Shown: positions 36,541-53,300, numbered from the stretch's first letter. The stretch: DNA of 64,000 nucleotides from Seriola aureovittata (GCF_021018895.1 NC_079375.1:7090001-7154000), one strand, 5' to 3'. Notes: a model not told the origin generated them from the sequence alone. Translations and numbers: made by a program.

Positions 36541-39480
36541 TATGCCTTACTATACTATGATGTTTTTTGACATTTTATGCCTTACTATACTTTGATGTTT
36601 TTTGACATTTTTATGCCTTACTATACTATGATGTTTTTTGACATTTTTATGCCTTACTATACTATGATGTTTTTTGACGTTTTTATGCCTTACTATACTA
36701 TGACGTTTTTAAGACATTTTATGCCTTACTATACTATGATGTTTTTTGACATTTTATGCCTTACTATATTATGATGTTTTCGAGCCTTACTATACTATGA
36801 CATTTTTATGACATTTTATGCCTTACTATACTATGATGTTTTTTGACATTTTATGCCTTACTATACTATGCTGTTTTTTGATGTTTTTATGTCTTACTAT
36901 ACTATGACATTTCTATGACATTTTATGCCATTTTATACTATGTTTTTTGACATTTTATGCCTTACGATACTGTGACTTTTTTTTTACATTTTATGACTAA
37001 CTATACAATCACATTTTTATGACATTGTATGCCTTACTATAGTAGGAAGTTTTTATTCCTTACTGTACTATGACGTTTTTTGACGTTTTCATACCTTACT
37101 ATACTATGACGTTTTTATGACATTTTATGCCTTACCATACTATGACATATTTATTCCTTACTATACTATGATGTTTTTTGACATTTTATGCCTTATTGTA
37201 CTATGACGTTTTAATTACATTTTATGCCTTACCATACTATGACATATTTATTCCTTACTATACTATGTTTTTTGACATTTTATGCCTTAATATATTATGA
37301 CGTTTTCAAGCCTTACTATACAATGACATTTTTATGACATTTTATACCTTTCTATACTGTGATGTTTTTTGACGTTTTTATGCCTTAATATACTATGACG
37401 TTTTTATGACATTTTATGCCTTTCTATACTATGCCTTTTGAAATTTTTATGCCTTACTATACTATCACGTTTTTATGACATTGTATGCCTTACTATAGTA
37501 TGAATTTTTTACTCCTTACTGTACTATGACGTTTTTTGATGTTTTCATGCCTTACTATACTATGACGTTTTTATGACATTTTATGCCTTACCATACTATG
37601 ACATATTTATTCCTTACTATACTATGATGTTTTTTGACATTTTCTGGCTTACTATACTATGACGTTTTCAAGCCTTACTACACTATGACGTTTTTATGAC
37701 ATTTTATGCCTTACTATACTATGATGTTTTTTGACGTTTTAATGCCTTGCTATACTATGACGTTTTTATGACATTTTATGCCTTACTATACTATGACGTT
37801 TTTATGACATTTTATGCCTTACTATGCTATGATGTTTTTTGTCGTTTTTATACCTTACTATACTGTGACATTTTTACGACATTTTATGCCTTACTATACT
37901 ATGATGTTTTTTGACATTTTTATGCCTACTATACTATGATGTTTTTTGACATTTTATGCCTTACTATACTATGACATTTTTATGACATTTTTATGCCTTA
38001 CTATACTATCACGTTTTTATGACATTGTATGCCTTACTATAGTATGAAGTTTTTATTCCTCACTATACTATGACGTTTTTATGACATTTTATGCCTTACT
38101 ATACTATGACGTTTTCAAGCCGTACTACACTATGACGTTTTTATGACATTTTATGCCTTACTATACTATGACGTTTTTAGGACATTTTATGCCTTACTAT
38201 ACTATGTTTTTTGACATTTTTATGCCTTACAATACTATGACATTTTTATGACGTTTTATGCCTCACCATACTATGATATTTTTATTCCTGACTATAATAT
38301 GACGTTCTATCAAGTTTTTATGCTTTGCTATACTATGACATTTTTTGACGTTTTCATGCCTTACCATAGTATCACGTTTTTATGACATTTTATGCCTTAC
38401 CATACTATGACATATTTATGACATTTTATGCCTTACTATACTATGACATATTTATGACATTTTATGCCTTACTATACTATGACGTTTTTATGACATTTTA
38501 TGCCTTACTATACTATGACGTTTTTATGACATTTTATGCCTTACTATACTATGACGTTTTTTGACATTTTATGCCTTACTATACTATGACGTTTTTTGAC
38601 GTTTTTATGCCTTACTATACTATGACATTTTTATGACATTTTATGCCTAACTATACTATGACGTTTTTATGACATTTTATGCCTTACTATACTATGACGT
38701 TTTTATGACGTATTTATGCCTTACTATACTATGACGTTTTCAAGCCGTACTACACTATGACGTTTTTATGACATTTTATGCCTTTCTATACTATGATGTT
38801 TTTTGACGTTTTTATGCCTTACTACACTATGATGTTTTTATGACATTTATGCCTAACTATACTATGACGTTTTTTGACATTTTATGCCTTACCATAGTAT
38901 CACGTTTTTATGACATTTTATGCCTTACTATACTATGACGTTTTTTGACATTTTATGACATACTATACTATCACATTTTTATGACATTTTATGCCTCACC
39001 ATACTATGATATTTTTATTCCTTACTATAATATGACGTTTAATCAAGTTTTTATGCTTTGCTATACTATGACATATTTATGACATTTTATGACTTACTAT
39101 ACTATGACGTTTTTATGACATTTTAAGCCTTACGTTACTATGACGTTTTTATGACATTTTATGCCTTACTATGCTGTGATGTTTTTTGTCGTTTTTATGC
39201 CTTACTATACTATGACGTTTTTTGACATTTTATAATATACTATACTATCACATTTTTATGACATTTTATGCCTCACCATACTATGATATTTTTATTCCTT
39301 ACTATAATATGACGTTTAATCAAGTTTTTATGCTTTGCTATACTATGACATATTTATGACATTTTATGCCTTATTGTACTATGACGTTTTTATTACATTT
39401 TATGCCTTACCATACTATGACATATTTATTCCTTACTATACTATGTTTTTTGACATTTTATGCCTTAATATATTATGACG
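36540..39480 (+). repeat. higher-order block, copy 1
   Basis: Rare variants run in a fixed order: TTTTTAAGACATTTT (acg at 36703), CGAGCCTTAC (36781), TTTCTGGCTTAC (near 37640), GACGTTCTATCAAG (38301) and TTTTAAGCCTTACG (39121). The same order recurs in the blocks at 42470 and 50311. Confidence 0.8.
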
Positions 39481-42469
39481 TTTTCATGCCTTACCATAGT
39501 ATCACGTTTTTATGACATTTTATGCCTTACCATACTATGACATTTTTTGACGTTTTTATGCCTTACTATACTATGATGTTTTTATGACATTTTATGCCTT
39601 ACTATACTATGACGTTTTTATGACATTTTATGCCTTACTATACTATGACGTTTTTATGACATTTTATGCCTACTATACTATGACGTTTTTTGACATTTTA
39701 TGCCTTACTATACTATGACATTTTTATGACATTTTTATGCCTTACTATACTATCACGTTTTTATGACATTGTATGCCTTACTATAGTATGAAGTTTTTAT
39801 TCCTCACTATACTATGACGTTTTTATGACATTTTATGCCTTACTATACTATGACGTTTTCAAGCCGTACTACACTATGACGTTTTTATGACATTTTATGC
39901 CTTACTATACTATGACGTTTTTTGACATTTTATGCCTTACTATAATATGACGATTAATCAAGTTTTTATGCTTTGCTATACTATGACTTTTTTATGACAT
40001 TTTTATGACATTTTATGCCTTACGTTACTATGACGTTTTTATGACATTTTATGCCTTACTATACTATGACGTTTTTATGACATTTTATGCCTTACTATAC
40101 TATGACGTTTTTTGACATTTTATGCCTTACTATACTATAACGTTTTTTGACGTTTTTATGCCTTACTATACTATGACATATTTATGACATTTTATGCCTT
40201 ACTATGCTGTGATGTTTTTTGTCGTTTTTATGCCTCACTATACTATGACGTTTTTTGACATTTTATGACATACTATACTATCACATTTTTATGACATTTT
40301 ATGCCTCACCATACTATGATATTTTTATTCCTTACTATAATATGACGTTTAATCAAGTTTTTATGCTTTGCTATACTATGACATATTTATGACATTTTAT
40401 GACTTACTATACTATGAAGTTTTTATTACATTTTATGCCTTACGTTACTATGACGTTTTTATGACATTTTATGCCTTACTATACTAAGACGTTTTTATGA
40501 CATTTTATGCCTTACTATACTATGACGTTTTTATGACATTTTATGCCTTACGTTACTATGACGTTTTTATGACATTTTATGCCTTACTATACTAAGACGT
40601 TTTTATGACATTTTATGCCTTACTATACTATGATGTTTTTATGACATTTTTTGACATTTTATGCCTTACTATACTATAACGTTTTTTGACGTTTTTATGC
40701 CTTACTATACTATGACATATTTATGACATTTTATGCCTTACTATGCTGTGATGTTTTTTGTCGTTTTTATGCCTTACAATACTATGACGTTTTTTGACAT
40801 TTTATGCCTTACTATACTGTGACGTTTTTTGACGTTTTTATGCCATACTATACTATGACATTTTTATGACATTTTATGCCTTACTATACTATGACGTTTT
40901 TTTGACATTTTATGACATACTATACTATGACATTTTTATGACATTTTATGCCTCACCATACTATGATATTTTTATTCCTTACTATAATATGACGTTTAAT
41001 CAAGTTTTTATGCTTTGCTATACTATGACTTATGTATGACATTTTATGCCTTACGTTACTATGACATTTTATGACATTTTATGCCATACTATACTATGAC
41101 GTTTTTATGACATTTTATGCCTTACTATACTATGACGTTTTTTTGACATTTTATGCCTTACTATACTATAACGTTTTTTGACGTTTTTATGCCTTACTAT
41201 ACTATGACATATTTATGACATTTTATGCCTTACTATACTGTGATGTTTTTTGTCGTTTTTATGCCTTACTATACTATGACGTTTTTTTGACATTTTATAA
41301 CATACTATACTATGACATTTTTATGACATTTTATGCCTCACCATACTATGATATTTTTATTCCTTACTATAATATGACGTTTAATCAAGTTTTTATGCTT
41401 TGCTATACTATGACATATTTATGACATTTTATGACTTACTATACTATGACGTTTTTATGACATTTTATGCCTTACGTTACTATGACGTTTTTATCACATT
41501 TTATGCCTTACTATACTATGACGTTTTTTGACGTTTTCATGCCTTACCATAGTATCACGTTTTTATGACATTTTATGCCTTACCATACTATGACGTATTT
41601 ATGACATTTTATGCCTTACTATACTATGATGTTTTTATGACATTTTATGCCTTACTATACTATGACGTTTTTATGACATTTTATGCCTTACTATACTATG
41701 ACGTTTTTATGACATTTTATGCCTTACTATACTATGACGTTTTTTGACATTTTATGCCTTACTATACTATGACATTTTTATGACATTTTATGCCTTACTA
41801 TACTATGACGTTTTTTGACATTTTATGCCTTACTATACTGTGACGTTTTTTGACGTTTTTATGCCATACTATACTATGACATTTTTATGACATTTTATGC
41901 CTTACTATACTGTGACGTTTTTTGACGTTTTTATGCCATACTATACTATGACATTTTTATGACATTTTATGCCTTACTATACTATGACGTTTTTTTGACA
42001 TTTTATGACATACTATACTATGACATTTTTATGACATTTTATGCCTCACCATACTATGATATTTTTATTCCTTACTATAATATGACGTTTAATCAAGTTT
42101 TTATGCTTTGCTATACTATGACATATTTATGACATTTTATGACTTACTATACTATGACGTTTTTATTACATTTTATGCCTTACGTTACTATGACGTTTTT
42201 ATGACATTTTATGCCTTACTATACTGTGACGTTTTTTGACGTTTTTATGCCATACTATACTATGACATTTTTATGACATTTTATGCCTTACTATACTATG
42301 ATATTTTTATTCCTTACTATAATATGACGTTTAATCAAGTTTTTATGCTTTGCTATACTATGACATATTTATGACATTTTATGACTTATTATACTATGAC
42401 GTTTTTATTACATTTTATGCCTTACGTTACTATGACGTTTTTATGACATTTTATGCCTTACTATACTAT

Positions 42470-45210
42470 GACGTTTTTAAGACATTTTATGCCTTACTAT
42501 ACTATGATGTTTTTTGACATTTTATGCCTTACTATATTATGATGTTTTCGAGCCTTACTATACTATGACATTTTTATGACATTTTATGCCTTACTATACT
42601 ATGATGTTTTTTGACATTTTATGCCTTACTATACTATGCTGTTTTTTGACGTTTTTATGCCTTACTATACTATGACATTTTTATGACATTTTATGCCATT
42701 TTATACTATGTTTTTTGACATTTTATGCCTTACGATACTGTGACTTTTTTTTTACATTTTATGACTAACTATACAATCACATTTTTATGACATTGTATGC
42801 CTTACTATAGTAGGAAGTTTTTATTCCTTACTGTACTATGACGTTTTTTGACGTTTTCATACCTTACTATACTATGACGTTTTTATGACATTTTATGCCT
42901 TACCATACTATGACATATTTATTCCTTACTATCCTATGATGCTTTTTGACATTTTATGCCTTATTGTACTATGACGTTTTAATTACATTTTATGCCTTAC
43001 CATACTATGACATATTTATTCCTTACTATACTATGTTTTTTGACATTTTATGCCTTAATATATTATGACGTTTTCAAGCCTTACTATACAATGACATTTT
43101 TATGACATTTTATACCTTTCTATACTGTGATGTTTTTTGACGTTTTTATGCCTTAATATACTATGACGTTTTTATGACATTTTATGCCTTACTATACTAT
43201 GACATTTTTATGACATTTTATGCCTTTCTATACTATCACGTTTTTATGACATTGTATGCCTTACTATAGTATGAATTTTTTACTCCTTACTGTACTATGA
43301 CGTTTTTTGATGTTTTCATGCCTTACTATACTATGACGTTTTTATGACATTTTATGCCTTACCATACTATGACATATTTATTCCTTACTATACTATGATG
43401 TTTTTTGACATTTTCTGGCTTACTATACTATGACGTTTTCAAGCCTTACTACACTATGACGTTTTTATGACATTTTATGCCTTACTATACTATGATGTTT
43501 TTTGACGTTTTAATGCCTTGCTATACTATGACGTTTTTATGACATTTTATATGCCTTACTATACTATGACGTTTTTATGACATTTTATGCCTTACTATGC
43601 TATGATGTTTTTTGTCGTTTTTATACCTTACTATACTGTGACATTTTTACGACATTTTATGCCTTACTATACTATGATGTTTTTTGACATTTTTATGCCT
43701 TACTATACTATGATGTTTTTTGACATTTTATGCCTTACTATACTATGACATTTTTATGACATTTTTATGCCTTACTATACTATCACGTTTTTATGACATT
43801 GTATGCCTTACTATAGTATGAAGTTTTTATTCCTCACTATACTATGACGTTTTTATGACATTTTATGCCTTACTATACTATGACGTTTTCAAGCCGTACT
43901 ACACTATGACGTTTTTATGACATTTTATGCCTTACTATACTATGACGTTTTTAGGACATTTTATGCCTTACTATACTATGTTTTTTGACATTTTTATGCC
44001 TTACAATACTATGACATTTTTATGACGTTTTATGCCTCACCATACTATGATATTTTTATTCCTGACTATAATATGACGTTCTATCAAGTTTTTATGCTTT
44101 GCTATACTATGACATTTTTTGACGTTTTCATGCCTTACCATAGTATCACGTTTTTATGACATTTTATGCCTTACCATACTATGACATATTTATGACATTT
44201 TATGCCTTACTATACTATGACATATTTATGACATTTTATGCCTTACTATACTATGACGTTTTTATGACATTTTATGCCTTACTATACTATGACGTTTTTA
44301 TGACATTTTATGCCTTACTATACTATGACGTTTTTTGACATTTTATGCCTTACTATACTATGACGTTTTTTGACGTTTTTATGCCTTACTATACTATGAC
44401 ATTTTTATGACATTTTATGCCTAACTATACTATGACGTTTTTATGACATTTTATGCCTTACTATACTATGACGTTTTTATGACGTATTTATGCCTTACTA
44501 TACTATGACGTTTTCAAGCCGTACTACACTATGACGTTTTTATGACATTTTATGCCTTTCTATACTATGATGTTTTTTGACGTTTTTATGCCTTACTATA
44601 CTATGATGTTTTTATGACATTTATGCCTAACTATACTATGACGTTTTTTGACATTTTATGCCTTACCATAGTATCACGTTTTTATGACATTTTTATGCTT
44701 ACTATACTATGACATATTTATGACATTTTATGCCTTACTATACTATGACGTTTTTATGACATTTTATGCCTTACTATACTATGACGTTTTTTTGACATTT
44801 TATGACATACTATACTATCACATTTTTATGACGTTTTTTGACATTTTATGCCTCACCATACTATGATATTTTTATTCCTTACTATAATATGACGTTTAAT
44901 CAAGTTTTTATGCTTTGCTATACTATGACATATTTATGACATTTTATGACTTACTATACTATGACGTTTTTATGACATTTTAAGCCTTACGTTACTATGA
45001 CGTTTTTATGACATTTTATGCCTTACTATGCTGTGATGTTTTTTGTCGTTTTTTTGCCTTACTATACTATGACGTTTTTTGACATTTTATAATATACTAT
45101 ACTATCACATTTTTATGACATTTTATGCCTCACCATACTATGATATTTTTATTCCTTACTATAATATGACGTTTAATCAAGTTTTTATGCTTTGCTATAC
45201 TATGACATAT
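42470..45210 (+). repeat. higher-order block, copy 2
   Basis: The markers of copy 1 recur at offsets of 5768 (42471 and 42549), 5774 (44075) and 5857 (TAAGCCTTAC, 44981). The offset grows by whole or part units, showing small internal gains or losses since duplication. It lacks the first few units (CTTTGATG variant) shared by copies 1 and 3. Confidence 0.8.
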
Positions 45211-46231
45211 TTATGACATTTTATGACTTATTATACTATGACGTTTTTATCACATTTTATGCCTTACTATACTATGACGTTTTTTGACGTTTTCATGCCT
45301 TACCATAGTATCACGTTTTTATGACATTTTATGCCTTACCATACTATGACATATTTATGACATTTTATGCCTTACTATACTATGATGTTTTTATGACATT
45401 TTATGCCTTACTATACTAAGACGTTTTTATGACATTTTATGCCTTACTATACTATGACGTTTTTATGACATTTTATGCCTTACTATACTATGACGTTTTT
45501 ATGACATTTTATGCCTTACTATACTATGACATTTTTATGACATTTTTATGCCTTACTATACTATCACGTTTTTATGACATTGTATGCCTTACTATAGTAT
45601 GAAGTTTTTATGCCTTACTATACTATGACGTTTTTATGACATTTTATGCCTTACTATACTATGACGTTTTCAAGCCGTACTACACTATGACGTTTTTATG
45701 ACATTTTATGCCTTACTATACTATGACGTTTTTTGCCATTTTATGCCTTACTATAATATGACGATTAATCAAGTTTTTATGCTTTGCTATACTATGACAT
45801 ATGTATGAAATTTTATGCCTTACGTTACTATGACGTTTTTATGACATTTTATGCCTTACTATACTATGACGTTTTTATGACATTTTATGCCTTACTATAC
45901 TATGACGTTTTTTGACATTTTATGCCTTACTATGCTATAACGTTTTTTGACGTTTTTATGCCTTACTATACTATGACATATTTATGACATTTTATGCCTT
46001 ACTATGCTGTGATGTTTTTTGTCGTTTTTATGCCTCACTATACTATGACGTTTTTTGACATTTTTATGACATACTATACTATCACATTTTTATGACATTT
46101 TATGCCTCACCATACTATGATATTTTTATTCCTTACTATAATATGACGTTTAATCAAGTTTTTATGCTTTGCTATACTATGACATTTTTTGACATTTTAT
46201 GCCATACTATACTATGACATTTTTATGCCTT

Positions 46232-46731
46232 NNNNNNNNNNNNNNNNNNNNNNNNNNNNNNNNNNNNNNNNNNNNNNNNNNNNNNNNNNNNNNNNNNNNN
46301 NNNNNNNNNNNNNNNNNNNNNNNNNNNNNNNNNNNNNNNNNNNNNNNNNNNNNNNNNNNNNNNNNNNNNNNNNNNNNNNNNNNNNNNNNNNNNNNNNNNN
46401 NNNNNNNNNNNNNNNNNNNNNNNNNNNNNNNNNNNNNNNNNNNNNNNNNNNNNNNNNNNNNNNNNNNNNNNNNNNNNNNNNNNNNNNNNNNNNNNNNNNN
46501 NNNNNNNNNNNNNNNNNNNNNNNNNNNNNNNNNNNNNNNNNNNNNNNNNNNNNNNNNNNNNNNNNNNNNNNNNNNNNNNNNNNNNNNNNNNNNNNNNNNN
46601 NNNNNNNNNNNNNNNNNNNNNNNNNNNNNNNNNNNNNNNNNNNNNNNNNNNNNNNNNNNNNNNNNNNNNNNNNNNNNNNNNNNNNNNNNNNNNNNNNNNN
46701 NNNNNNNNNNNNNNNNNNNNNNNNNNNNNNN
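46232..46731. other. assembly gap (500 N)
   Basis: Exactly 500 N bases inside the tandem array. The round number suggests a scaffolding estimate or placeholder, so the true missing array length is unknown. Open frames crossing it are meaningless. Confidence 0.99.
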
Positions 46732-47990
46732 CTCACTATACTATGACTTATGTATGACATTTTATGCCTTGCTATACTATGACGTTTTTTGACATTTTAT
46801 GCCTTACTGTACTATGACGTTTTTATGCCTTACAATACTATGACGTTTTCAAGCCGTACTACACTATGACGTTTTCAAGCCGTACTACACTATGACGTTT
46901 TTATAACATTTTATGCCTTACGTTACTATGACATTTTATGCCTTAATGTACTATGACGTTTTCAAGCCGTACTACACTATGACGTTTTTATGACATTTTA
47001 TGCCTTACCATACTATGACATATGTATGACATTTTATGCCTTGCTATACTATGACCTTTTTAAGACATTTTTATGCCATACTATACTATGACATTTTATG
47101 CCTTGCTATACTATGACGTTTTCAAGCCGTACTACACTATGACGTTTTTATGCCTCACTATACTATGACATTTTATGCCTTACTATACTATGACATTTTA
47201 TGCCTTACTATACTATGACATTGTTATGCCTCACTATACTATGACATTTTTATGACATTTTATGCCTTACTATACTATGACGTTTTTATGACATTTTATG
47301 CCTTAATATACTATGACGTTTTTATGACATTTTATGCCTTACTATACTATGACGTTTTTTGAAGTTTTTATGCCTTACTATACTATGACATTTTATGCCT
47401 TACTGTACTATGACGTTTTTATGACATTTTATGCCTTACTATACTATGACATTGTTATGCCTCACTATACTATAAAATTTTTATGACATTTTATGCCTTA
47501 CTATACTATGACGTTTTTTGACGTTTTTTTACGTTTTTATGACATTTTAATGCCTTACTATACTATGACATTTTATGCCTTACTGTACTATGACGTTTTT
47601 TGACGTTTTTATGCCTTACTGTACTATGACGTTTTTATGCCTTACGTTACTATGACGTTTTTATGCTTTGCTATACTATGACATTTTATGCCTTACTATT
47701 CTATGACGTTTTTATGACATTTTATGCCTTACTATTCTATGACGTTTTTATGACATTTTATGCCTTACTATACTATGACATTTTTATGCCTCACTATACT
47801 ATGACATTTTTATGCCTCACTATACTATGACATTTTATGCCTTACTATACTATGACATTGTTATGCCTCACTATACTATGACATTTTTATGACATTTTAT
47901 GCCTTACTATACTATGACGATTTTTGACGTTTTTTTGCCTTACTATACTATGACGTTTTTATGACATTTTATGCCTTACTATACTATGAC
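46732..47990 (+). repeat. array segment dominated by short (25-26 bp) units
   Basis: Right after the gap the array is richer in short units such as TATGACATTTTATGCCTTAC plus TATAC, in TGACATTGTTATGCCTCAC, and in the 26-bp variant TATGACGTTTTCAAGCCGTA plus CTACAC, than the flanking array. The AATCAAG-bearing module is absent until about 48083. Confidence 0.75.
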
Positions 47991-50310
47991 GTTTTTTGAC
48001 ATTTTTATGCCTTACTATACTATGACATTTTTATGACATTTTATGCCTCACCATACTATGATATTTTTATTCCTTACTATAATATGACGTTTAATCAAGT
48101 TTTTATGCTTTGCTATACTATGACATATTTATGACATTTTATGACTTACTATACTATGACGTTTTTATAACATTTTATGCCTTACGTTACTATGACGTTT
48201 TTATGACATTTTATGCCTTACTATACTATGACGTTTTTATGACATTTTATGCCTTACTATACTATGACGTTTTTTGACATTTTATGCCTTACTATACTAT
48301 GACGTTTTTTGACATTTTATGCCTTACTATACTATAACGTTTTTTGACGTTTTTATGCCTTACTATACTATGACATATTTATGACATTTTATGCCTTACT
48401 ATGCTGTGATGTTTTTTGTCGTTTTTATGCCTTACAATACTATGACGTTTTTTGACATTTTATGCCTTACTATACTGTGACGTTTTTTGACGTTTTTATG
48501 CCATACTATACTATGACATTTTTATGACATTTTATGCCATACTATACTATGACATTTTTATGACATTTTATGCCTTACTATACTATGACGTTTTTTGACA
48601 TTTTTATGACATACTATACTATGACATTTTTATGACATTTTATGCCTCACCATACTATGATATTTTTATTCCTTACTATAATATGACGTTTAATCAAGTT
48701 TTTATGCTTTGCTATACTATGACATATGTATGACATTTTATGTCTTACGTTACTATGACGTTTTTTGACATTTTATGCCTTACTATACTATGACGTTTTT
48801 ATGACATTTTATGCCTTACTATACTATGACGTTTTTATGACATTTTATGCCTTACTATACTATGACGTTTTTTGACATTTTATGCCTTACTATACTATAA
48901 CGTTTTTTGACGTTTTTATGCCTTACTATACTATGACATATTTATGACATTTTATGCCTTACTATGCTGTGATGTTTTTTGTCGTTTTTATGCCTTACTA
49001 TAATATGACGTTTTTTGACATTTTTATGACATTACTATACTATCACATTTTTATGACATTTTATGCCTCACCATACTATGATATTTTTATTCCTTACTAT
49101 AATATGACGTTTAATCAAGTTTTTATGCTTTGCTATACTATGACATATTTATGACATTTTATGACTTACTATACTATGACGTTTTTATGACATTTTATGC
49201 CTTACGTTACTATGACGTTTTTATGACATTTTATGCCTTACTATACTATGACGTTTTTATGACATTTTATGCCTTACTATACTATGACGTTTTTTGACAT
49301 TTTATGCCTTACTATACTAAAACGTTTTTTGACGTTTTTATGTCTTACTATACTATGACATTTTATGCCTTACTATGCTGTGATGTTTTTTGTCGTTTTT
49401 ATGCCTTACAATACTATGACGTTTTTTGACATTTTATGCCTTACTATACTGTGACGTTTTTTGACGTTTTTATGCCATACTATACTATGACGTTTTTTGA
49501 CGTTTTATGCCTTACTATACTATGACGTTTTTTTGACATTTTATGACATACTATACTATGACATTTTTATGACATTTTATGCCTCACCATACTATGATAT
49601 TTTTATTCCTTACTATAATATGACGTTTAATCAAGTTTTTATGCTTTGCTATACTATGACTTATGTATGACATTTTATGCCTTACGTTACTATGACATTT
49701 TTATGACATTTTATGCCTTACTATACTATGACGTTTTTATGACATTTTATGCCTTACTATACTATGACGTTTTTTGACATTTTATGCCTTACTATACTAT
49801 AACGTTTTTTGACGTTTTTATGCCTTACTATACTATGACATATTTATGACATTTTATGCCTTACTATGCTGTGATGTTTTTTGTCGTTTTTATGCCTTAC
49901 TATACTATGACGTTTTTTGACATTTTATAACATACTATACTATCACATTTTTATGACATTTTATGCCTCACCATGCTATGATATTTTTATTCCTTACTAT
50001 AATATGACGTTTAATCAAGTTTTTATGCTTTGCTATACTATGACATATTTATGACATTTTATGACTTACTATACTATGACGTTTTTATGACATTTTATGC
50101 CTTACGTTACGATGACGTTTTTATCACATTTTATGCCTTACTATACTATGACGTTTTTTGACGTTTTCATGCCTTACCATAGTATCACGTTTTTATGACA
50201 TTTTATGCCTTACCATACTATGACATATTTATGACATTTTATGCCTTACTATAATATGATGTTTTTATGACATTTTATGCCTTACTATATTATGACGTTT
50301 TTATGACATT

Positions 50311-53300
50311 TTATGCCTTACTATACTATGATGTTTTTTGACATTTTATGCCTTACTATACTTTGATGTTTTTTGACATTTTTATGCCTTACTATACTAT
50401 GATGTTTTTTGACATTTTTATGCCTTACTATACTATGATGTTTTTTGACGTTTTTATGCCTTACTATACTATGACGTTTTTAAGACATTTTATGCCTTAC
50501 TATACTATGATGTTTTTTGAAATTTTATGCCTTACTATATTATGATGTTTTCGAGCCTTACTATACTATGACATTTTTATGACATTTTATGCCTTACTAT
50601 ACTATGATGTTTTTTGACATTTTATGCCTTACTATACTATGCTGTTTTTTGATGTTTTTATGTCTTACTATACTATGACATTTCTATGACATTTTATGCC
50701 ATTTTATACTATGTTTTTTGACATTTTTATGCCTTACTATACTGTGACTTTTTTTTTACATTTTATGACTAACTATACAATCACATTTTTATGACATTGT
50801 ATGCCTTACTATAGTAGGAAGTTTTTATTCCTTACTGTACTATGACGTTTTTTGACGTTTTCATACCTTACTATACTATGACGTTTTTATGACATTTTAT
50901 GCCTTACCATACTATGACATATTTATTCCTTACTATCCTATGATGCTTTTTGACATTTTATGCCTTACTGTACTATGACGTTTTAATTACATTTTATGCC
51001 TTACCATACTATGACATATTTATTCCTTACTATACTATGTTTTTTGACATTTTATGCCTTAATATATTATGACGTTTTCAAGCCTTACTATACTATGACA
51101 TTTTTATGACATTTTATACCTTTCTATACTGTGATGTTTTTTGACGTTTTTGTGCCTTAATATACTATGACGTTTTTATGACATTTTATGCCTTACTATA
51201 CTATGATGTTTTTTGACGTTTTTATGCCTTACTATACTATGACATTTTTATGACATTTTATGCCTTTCTATACTATGCCTTTTGACATTTTTATGCCTTA
51301 CTATACTATCACGTTTTTATGACATTGTATGCCTTACTATAGTATGAATTTTTTACTCCTTACTGTACTATGACGTTTTTTGATGTTTTCATGCCTTACT
51401 ATACTATGACGTTTTTATGACATTTTATGCCTTACCATACTATGACATATTTATTCCTTACTATACTATGACGTTTTTTGACATTTTCTGGCTTACTATA
51501 CTATGACGTTTTCAAGCCTTACTACACTATGACGTTTTTATGACATTTTATGCCTTACTATACTATGATGTTTTTTGACGTTTTAATGCCTTGCTATACT
51601 ATGACGTTTTTATGACATTTTATGCCTTACTATACTATGACGTTTTTATGACATTTTATGCCTTACTATCCTATGATGTTTTTTGTCGTTTTTATACCTT
51701 ACTATACTGTGACATTTTTACGACATTTTTATGCCTTACTATACTATGATGTTTTTTGACATTTGTATGCCTTACTATACTATGATGTTTTTTGACATTT
51801 TATGCCTTACTATACTATGACATTTTTATGACATTTTTATGCCTTACTATACTATCACGTTTTTATGACATTCTATGCCTTACTATAGTATGAAGTTTTT
51901 ATTCTCACTATACTATGACGTTTTTATGACATTTTATGCCTTACTATACTATGACGTTTTCAAGCCGTACTACACTATGACGTTTTTAGGACATTTTTAT
52001 GCCTTACTATACTATGACGTTTTTAGGACATTTTTATGCCTTACTATACTATGTTTTTTGACATTTTATGCCTTACAATACTATGACATTTTTATGACGT
52101 TTTATGCCTCACCATACTATGATATTTTTATTCCTGACAATAATATGACGTTCTATCAAGTTTTTATGCTTTGCTATACTATGACATTTTTTGACGTTTT
52201 CATGCCTTACCATAGTATCACGTTTTTATGACATTTTATGCCTTACCATACTATGACATATTTATGACATTTTATGCCTTACTATACTATGACATATTTA
52301 TGACATTTTATGCCTTACCATACTATGACATATTTATGACATTTTATGCCTTACTATACTATGACATATTTATGACATTTTATGCCTTACTATACTATGA
52401 CGTTTTTATGACATTTTATGCCTTACTATACTATGACGTTTTTATGACGTTTTTATGACATTTTATGCCTAACTATACTATGACATTTTTATGACATTTT
52501 ATGCCTAACTATACTATGACGTTTTTATGACATTTTATGCCTTACTATACTATGACGTTTTTATGACGTATTTATGCCTTACTATACTATGACGTTTTCA
52601 AGCCGTACTACACTATGACGTTTTTATGACATTTTATGCCTTTCTATACTATGATGTTTTTTGACGTTTTTATGCCTTACTATACTATGATGTTTTTATG
52701 ACATTTATGCCTAACTATACTATGACGTTTTTTGACATTTTATGCCTTACCATAGTATCACGTTTTTATGACATTTTATGCCTTACCATACTATGATATA
52801 TTTATGACATTTTATGCCTTACTATACTATGATGTTTTTATGACATTTTATGCCTTACTATACTATGACGTTTTTTGACATTTTATGACATACTATACTA
52901 TCACATTTTTATGACATTTTATGCCTCACCATACTATGATATTTTTATTCCTTACTATAATATGACGTTTAATCAAGTTTTTATGCTTTGCTATACTATG
53001 ACATATTTATGACATTTTATGACTTACTATACTATGACGTTTTTATGACATTTTAAGCCTTACGTTACTATGACGTTTTTATGACATTTTATGCCTTACT
53101 ATACTATGACGTTTTTATGACATTTTATGCCTTACTATGCTGTGATGTTTTTTGTCGTTTTTTTGCCTTACTATACTATGACGTTTTTTGACATTTTATA
53201 ACATACTATACTATCACATTTTTATGACATTTTATGCCTCACCATACTATGATATTTTTATTCCTTACTATAATATGACGTTTAATCAAGTTTTTATGCT

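Noticed and set aside
46189..46792. Frames of 180-197 codons
   Set aside because: They run through 500 N bases and carry no information.
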